Assembly: GCA_019694515.1 (NCBI GenBank)
Contig: JAIBBU010000024.1
Coordinates: forward strand, 1-49,065
DNA length: 49,065 nucleotides
Source: Oligoflexia bacterium
GTDB taxonomy: Bacteria > Bdellovibrionota_C > UBA2361 > JBGSMV01
Direction: 5' to 3'
Under the pieces are notes generated by a model. The model did not search any database and was not told the origin of the DNA. It saw only the letters and a program-made list of their open reading frames with translations. A program made the position numbers and the translations under genes. Below, piece by piece: positions 44,715 through 49,065 of the stretch (within the stretch, counting starts at the first letter, position 1; every line of letters starts with the position of its first letter).

Positions 44715-45884
44715 ATGGAACGGAAGCTAAAGATTACAATGATCGTGTTGATGATGGCGGTGCTTGCCCTGCCGATCTTGAATCTGACCGTGCTGCCGAT
44801 AAAACAGAGCAAACTTGCTGGAGTAGAGAGCTCCGGGTCTCAGGCGCTCAGTCTGGCCGGTTTCTTTTCTGGGCAGCTTCAGGCCTGGGTCGAGAATCGT
44901 TTTCAGCGCGCGTCCGGAATTCTGGGTTATCTGGTGAAAACCGATAATCAGCTGGACTATTTTCTTTTCAAGCAGATCTCCTCCAATCGACGCGCCAAAG
45001 TCATTCTGGGCAACGACGATCAGCTGATTGAGCGCGCGTATCTTCCGAGCGCCAATAAATCCCGCCCCGTAAAGCATCAAGCCATCGGCGAAGCAACTGC
45101 GGCGTTGGCCGAGCTGCAGGCGCGGCTGAAGACCAGAAACATCGAGCTGCTAGTAATCGTGAGCCCGAGTAAGCCCAATTACTATCCCCAGGCACTGCCA
45201 AGCTGGTACCGGGTAGCCGGAGCGGAAACCCGACAGGGCGGTGGCGATTATTTTCTGGAGGAATTGTCACGGGCTGGAGTTAACTTCATAGATGCACAAC
45301 GCGTATTGAAAGCCGCCGAGGGGAGCGAGTTTCCATATCCCATGTTTTCCAACACCGGCACTCATTGGAGCCAGCTGGGGGGCTGCCTAGCCGCTGCTGA
45401 AATCACAAAGCGGATTGGTGAGCTACTGAAGCGCACAGTTCCCAAAATCGAATGTCAGGTCGATGGGATGCGAGACCTGCCGGTCGCGCAGGATGCTGAT
45501 CTGCTTAGATTGGCGAATTTGTGGTTTCCTCATTTACTGAAGCGTCCTGCGCCCCGTGTCAGTTCCAAACGGGTGGAGGCCGAGGGGGCTTTCTTCCCGC
45601 GTATCACGATGATTGGGTCCAGCTTCTGCTGGGAGCTGCTGCGGCATATCGACCGGAATCATGTCTTCCGTAGCCGTGATTTCCTATATTACTTCCGGCG
45701 CCGCTTCGACGGGAACAAACAGGATCGGCGCGGTGTCTCGATTGATCAGGAAAAATTTGATTTTGAGAAAGAGCTAGCCGATCAGGATCTGGTTTTGATT
45801 GAAATTAATTTTTCGGCTCCGCAGCATGTTGGATTCGGCTTTGTGCAGGCGGCCAATCAGAAACTCCAAATGCTCGGCAAATAA
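44715..45884 (+). CDS. AlgJ/AlgX-like O-acetyltransferase (SGNH-type)
   Basis: A 389-residue protein with one N-terminal membrane anchor, then a periplasmic SGNH-like domain. Features similar to AlgJ/AlgX: LLVIVSPSKPNYYP, NTGTHWSQLGG carrying the His-Trp of the catalytic triad region (usual DTHW, here GTHW), and GSSFCWELL in the position of the GDSF nucleophile block. The replacement of Asp by Gly in the DxHW motif may alter activity. Follows the MBOAT gene in one operon. Confidence 0.82.
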   Translation: MERKLKITMIVLMMAVLALPILNLTVLPIKQSKLAGVESSGSQALSLAGFFSGQLQAWVENRFQRASGILGYLVKTDNQLDYFLFKQISSNRRAKVILGNDDQLIERAYLPSANKSRPVKHQAIGEATAALAELQARLKTRNIELLVIVSPSKPNYYPQALPSWYRVAGAETRQGGGDYFLEELSRAGVNFIDAQRVLKAAEGSEFPYPMFSNTGTHWSQLGGCLAAAEITKRIGELLKRTVPKIECQVDGMRDLPVAQDADLLRLANLWFPHLLKRPAPRVSSKRVEAEGAFFPRITMIGSSFCWELLRHIDRNHVFRSRDFLYYFRRRFDGNKQDRRGVSIDQEKFDFEKELADQDLVLIEINFSAPQHVGFGFVQAANQKLQMLGK

Positions 45885-46014
45885 CCTGAGCAGAGACGAG
45901 CAAGCAGCTGAAGATCCTGATTCCTAATAGTTTTTCGTATTTCTACCCACAGCTGAAGCAAAATCCGGGCTCAACAGGATAAGAGGACACAAAGGTTTTG
46001 GTCGGTGGTGTCAT

Positions 46015-46215
46015 ATGCGCAGAAAAAGAGAGGTCAATTTCCTTGACCCATCATATCTCCCCAAGCAGGTCGTAGTAACACGGGCTGCAACCCTCTACTC
46101 GCTGCCCTTCAAAGCGCCCGGGATGAAAGGACGCATCGAGCGCCAAATCATAGATGCTGATAGTGATTATTTCCCGCGGGGCACCTTAATTTCGCTCTCG
46201 CGCGGCAAAGCGTAG
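46015..46215 (+). CDS. possible small protein
   Basis: A 66-residue frame (basic start MRRKREVNFLDPSY, then KQVVVTRAATLY, ending in SLSRGKA) between the AlgJ-like gene and the structured-RNA interval. There is no good ribosome site. Could equally be chance or a decayed gene. The rest of 45885-46389 shows no gene. Confidence 0.25.
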   Translation: MRRKREVNFLDPSYLPKQVVVTRAATLYSLPFKAPGMKGRIERQIIDADSDYFPRGTLISLSRGKA

Positions 46216-46389
46216 TCAATTTCCATACAACATCACTCCATTCTTGACCTTCAGAGGATAACTGTTTATACCGAAGCGGCTGATCTTGCCTTGTCTCTTC
46301 CTTTGAATCGGGTGCGCTGAAATTGAGCTGTAGAGCTCTGTTCGATCGGACTACGGATGTCACGGAAGGTATCATAGCAGGTTTTCAAT

Positions 46390-46712
46390 TGGGCCGGTCG
46401 GAAATGAAGGCTTACTGAAAGCGGTTTGGGTCCCCCCTTGTACCGTGGAAGGTAAGTTTTCTGGCAGCCGACCGGCCGTAAACTGTCCCGATATGCTGAG
46501 TTCACCGGCAACCTTCTGATGAGGCAGGAAGCTGGGTGAAACTTAGGCGGGGAATCCCAGTCGCCCCCCTATCTGACAAGGCGGAAGGCCAGCGCCGCGC
46601 CTTTGAGGAGCATATCGGGCAAATAAAGCGGAGGTGGTGTACTGCGGAGCTTTTGCAATTCGCATGACACGACGGGCCGGGGAGGGAAGAGGTTCGCTTT
46701 CCTTCTCGGCCA
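46390..46712 (+). ncRNA. candidate large structured RNA (plus strand)
   Basis: Three separate structured blocks in a gene-free interval. Block 1: 46392-46401 pairs perfectly with 46468-46477 (10 bp), enclosing 46407-46416 with 46451-46460 (10 bp, three G-U pairs) and 46422-46425 with 46442-46445. Block 2: 46487-46497 pairs perfectly with 46609-46619 (11 bp), enclosing three hairpins: 46499-46506/46535-46543, 46544-46552/46564-46571 and 46578-46583/46598-46603 (with 46587-46589/46594-46596 inside). Block 3: a 15-bp hairpin, 46675-46689 with 46697-46711, three G-U pairs. In each block the G-U pairs exist only if the RNA is plus-strand. No known class was recognised with certainty. Confidence 0.5.
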
Positions 46713-46771
46713 CTCCGAATATCTGTTTACTGGGATGTAACATCAGATTGGTTCAGCTGCATCGTAGTCCG

Positions 46772-48694
46772 TCATTTCAGATTCGGGTTCACCCAGCATG
46801 CATGATCATTGTCGATGCCGTCACCGGCATCCGTCACCTTGAGGGTAAGTAGTTCAATCTGATCCACGGCCACCCGCAGTGTGGTTGCTGGCTCGCCATT
46901 TCTAAGCACCGGGGAGCGCCACAGTTCGCGGCCGTCGCCCAGCACGCTGAACACAACACTGCCGCGCGGGGGCGCTCTGCCAGGTTTAAAGCTGTCGCGG
47001 GTCAGATCCGGTACTCCCACGGCTGCCTCAAAAATCGAATAGCGCTTGGCCGTACGGAAACGGAACTCCGAGTTGGCATGCACTCCGATCCCATGGTCGT
47101 AGCTAACCCCGTTGATCACGATCTTTTTCTGGTCCACGCTATAATCCTGGATCGGCTCTCCCCAGTCTTGAATGCCATTTTCGCAAGCTAGCTCCCCAAT
47201 TTTGATCGGCGGTGCTGGTTTGATCTTCGGATCGCAAAGCGGGGCGGCGATGCCGTTAGTAAGTGGGCAGTCTTTGCAGTGAATATCCCAGAGCGGCAGC
47301 CAATTACGTTGGGCTAGCTCTTTTTTGTCGATCGGCTGGTGATAGGTAAGGGGACTAAAATAATTGAAGCAACCAATCGTGGTGCAAGCGGCGAGCAGAA
47401 GCAGCACGGTCTTAAAGCGCTCCGAGAGCTTCCAAATTGTGAAGCGTTGAAGATTGCTGAGGGACACCGCGAAGAGTAGCAGGCTAATGATGAACGGCAG
47501 GATATAGTGGTAGAGATATGTCACCCGTTCTAAGCTTGCCATCCCGCCCATGTATGACCAGTAGATCAACTGGAGGGTAAGCAGCAGCGGCAGGTTTGCA
47601 AGCTTGACGACTGGAGAAAAGAACAGCGCTGCAAAGAGCAGCCCGGTCGAAAGTATGATTCCGGCCAAGCCCAGAAACCATGCGGACGGATTAACCTGCA
47701 GATAAATCCAGCTGGTGAAATCTCCTTGCTTATCCCAGCGATAGGCAATGGAACGTCCGCCCAACGGCCAGAAAAAAGCCGGGCTGCCGTTTTCGTCCTG
47801 CTTGCAAAGATTCAGAGCCTCGACCCCTTTTTCGTAACTGGCGACAAAATTGGCCGAATTCTGCAGAGCCAGAGGAAAATATACTAAATGCCCGGCTTGC
47901 TGCGTATCCAACGCAGCCCGCAGCTCCTGGGACGCTTCGTAGTAACCTCCGTTAGGAAGCCGCTCATCGATGCGGGTGCCAAGCGCAAAATGAATTTGCC
48001 AGATCAAGAGGAAGCTAGAGATGGCGGCAATAGCAGATGTGCACAGCGAAAGTGCTAGCCCCTTTCGAAAGAATGGCAGAGCTGGAATCAGCACCAAGAG
48101 CGGCAGGGCATTTAGTTTAGTCGCAAAGGCACAGCCCAGTGCTGTCCCCATGATCAGGGCCAAACCCCCGGCGTGACGTCGTGCAAGCGGCGAGCGTGTC
48201 TGTAAAAGGAAGGCGCTTAGTGCCAAAAGCATGAAGAAGCATTGGGTGCTTTCCAGCATGGCTCCGCGCGAGTGCACGATGATGGCATTTTCGAAAACGT
48301 AAGCGGAGCTCAGGAGCAGGGCCCAGAGTAAGCGATTTGTTATTAGGAGAAAGCAAAAAAAGATCAGAGGAGCGCACAGCCAACCGAACAAGGCGGGAAA
48401 GAAGCGGTACCCACGAAAATTAAAGTTGTCCGGAAAATCTCTGGCAAAATCGGAGCCGATGAACTGATCGGTGACCGCATTGGCATGCGTTAATTTTTCG
48501 CCGAGAGCGATTAAGAGTTTGCCTAGCGGCGGGTGAGGCTCCATGAAGAAGACCCCATGCAGGTACTTCTGCGCGCTAGCGATATGATAGTTCTCGTCCC
48601 AATAAGGCTGCGACGGTTCATCGTAGTGGCTAAAATAGGTGCCCCACGCCAGTACTGTAACAAAGAGCGCCGCGAGTGCCGTTTTCCATCCCAT
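46772..48694 (-). CDS. protein O-mannosyltransferase-like enzyme fused to an NPCBM domain
   Basis: The first 470 residues are a PMT/GT39-type membrane enzyme: WDENYHIASA with catalytic-type Asp33-Glu34 in the first loop, EPHPPLGKLLIALGE (residues 52-66), and about eleven helices. These enzymes move mannose from polyprenyl-phosphate-mannose to Ser/Thr of exported proteins. The last 120 residues (about 519-640) match the NPCBM carbohydrate-binding module (PF08305): YDHGIGVHANSEF, GSVVFSVLGDGRELW and VTDAGDGIDNDHACW. This module would sit in the periplasm. A PMT-NPCBM joining is not one I know of. Confidence 0.8.
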   Translation of the reverse strand: MGWKTALAALFVTVLAWGTYFSHYDEPSQPYWDENYHIASAQKYLHGVFFMEPHPPLGKLLIALGEKLTHANAVTDQFIGSDFARDFPDNFNFRGYRFFPALFGWLCAPLIFFCFLLITNRLLWALLLSSAYVFENAIIVHSRGAMLESTQCFFMLLALSAFLLQTRSPLARRHAGGLALIMGTALGCAFATKLNALPLLVLIPALPFFRKGLALSLCTSAIAAISSFLLIWQIHFALGTRIDERLPNGGYYEASQELRAALDTQQAGHLVYFPLALQNSANFVASYEKGVEALNLCKQDENGSPAFFWPLGGRSIAYRWDKQGDFTSWIYLQVNPSAWFLGLAGIILSTGLLFAALFFSPVVKLANLPLLLTLQLIYWSYMGGMASLERVTYLYHYILPFIISLLLFAVSLSNLQRFTIWKLSERFKTVLLLLAACTTIGCFNYFSPLTYHQPIDKKELAQRNWLPLWDIHCKDCPLTNGIAAPLCDPKIKPAPPIKIGELACENGIQDWGEPIQDYSVDQKKIVINGVSYDHGIGVHANSEFRFRTAKRYSIFEAAVGVPDLTRDSFKPGRAPPRGSVVFSVLGDGRELWRSPVLRNGEPATTLRVAVDQIELLTLKVTDAGDGIDNDHACWVNPNLK

Positions 48695-48719
48695 ACCGCC
48701 CGCATCCTACCACCCCCTT

Positions 48720-48881
48720 AGCAAATATTGGTACCACCAACCATTCCTTTCGACATAGTTAGTTAGAGGGTATTTGGCAAAGGGTTTATACTGCGACCGC
48801 AGCAAATATTGGTACCACCAACCATTCCTTTCGACATAGTTAGTTAGAGGGTATTTGGCAAAGGGTTTATACTGCGACCGC
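48720..48881. repeat. 81-bp perfect tandem duplication
   Basis: 48720-48800 is identical to 48801-48881. It lies directly upstream of the mannosyltransferase gene. Each copy, read on the minus strand, contains TTGCCA - 17 bp - TATGTC, a possible promoter, and a TTGGT/ACCAA hairpin. The rest of the sequence to the window end (48882-49065) has a GCTCCTGA/TCAGGAGC inverted repeat (48888-48895, 48931-48938) and no gene. Confidence 0.9.
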
Positions 48882-49065
48882 TGTTTGGCTCCTGAGCTTT
48901 GCGCTGTATGCGTAACTAGGTGATGCGCGGTCAGGAGCTCTGCTGACTAGCGTACTTTAGATACACTTCGGGTGTCGAAATGTTAGGCAGCTTTTTTAAG
49001 ATCGAGAGGACTAAGTGGAGTGAACGGTTTTAGTCTTGGAAGCCTATGCAGGGGGGGCTTAAAGG

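Noticed and set aside
46536..46667. A 43-codon plus-strand frame from GTG 46536 with AGGA 7 bases upstream
   Set aside because: It lies entirely inside the second structured block, and the helices pair across it. Kept only as a possibility if ribosome profiling shows reads.
46266..46743. Two minus-strand open frames (46266-46511, 46543-46743) that read like protein fragments
   Set aside because: They cover the structured-RNA helices exactly and have no ribosome sites; the paired arms explain the absence of stops.

Overview
The window is a 49 kb piece of a Gram-negative bacterial chromosome, about 54% G+C by eye, densely packed with genes on both strands and using many GTG starts. The gene set (a complete MreBCD/PBP2/RodA elongasome, a bactofilin, DapF, UppP, biosynthetic arginine decarboxylase, lipoproteins, Tad-type secreted proteins, and a trmD followed by a PF09936-type RNA methyltransferase) fits a deltaproteobacterial-grade lineage (Myxococcota, Bdellovibrionota, SAR324 or similar). 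No 16S gene is present, so this placement is only an inference. No rRNA, tRNA, CRISPR array, prophage or intact transposase was seen.

Layout. 1-3.4 kb: end of a Tad-locus-like block, with a Pro/Thr-tailed partial protein, a TadE-like pseudopilin with a Cys-rich tail and a TadG-like protein with a VWA domain. 3.4-6.2 kb (minus): a secreted penicillin-binding transpeptidase followed by cysS, preceded by a repeat-rich leader. 6.5-8.2 kb: bactofilin, rplS (minus) and a small basic protein. 8.3-14.9 kb: mreB-mreC-mreD-mrdA-rodA plus a secreted protein, one operon. 15-21.1 kb: a small lipoprotein; a minus-strand SDR epimerase/polysaccharide pyruvyl transferase pair; a plus-strand operon of PHP-like protein, ArnT-like glycosyltransferase and dapF with overlapping ends. 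21.1-24.6 kb: a small minus-strand transcript with a strong terminator, a coiled-coil protein, a small protein, and a 589-residue protein ending in a RelE/HigB-like toxin fold. 24.6-28.6 kb: speA, a secreted protein, and a Tat-exported C45-type hydrolase. 28.6-34.4 kb: a MITE-like element, an unknown membrane protein, a minus-strand nucleotidyltransferase pair (one fused to a kinase-like domain), and a receiver-like protein. 34.5-37.5 kb: a second ArnT-like enzyme with uppP and an unknown protein. 37.5-40.2 kb: rpsP-trmD-RNA methyltransferase (minus) and a DUF374 acyltransferase. 40.3-45.9 kb: an unknown protein, an ABC-F ATPase, and an AlgI/AlgJ-like O-acetylation pair. 45.9-49 kb: a gene-poor interval holding what looks like a large structured RNA, then a protein O-mannosyltransferase fused to an NPCBM domain, then an 81-bp perfect tandem duplication.

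The common theme is the cell envelope: rod-shape peptidoglycan synthesis, undecaprenyl phosphate recycling, glycosyl transfer from polyprenyl carriers, pyruvylation and acetylation of surface polysaccharide. The observations most worth a second look are the structured RNA at 46.39-46.71 kb (several helices whose G-U pairs all point to the plus strand), the RelE-like fusion, the mannosyltransferase-NPCBM fusion, the MITE-like element at 28.7 kb and the small convergent transcript at 21.1-21.4 kb. Short tandem duplications upstream of genes recur through the window (13, 14, 15 and 81 bp periods).
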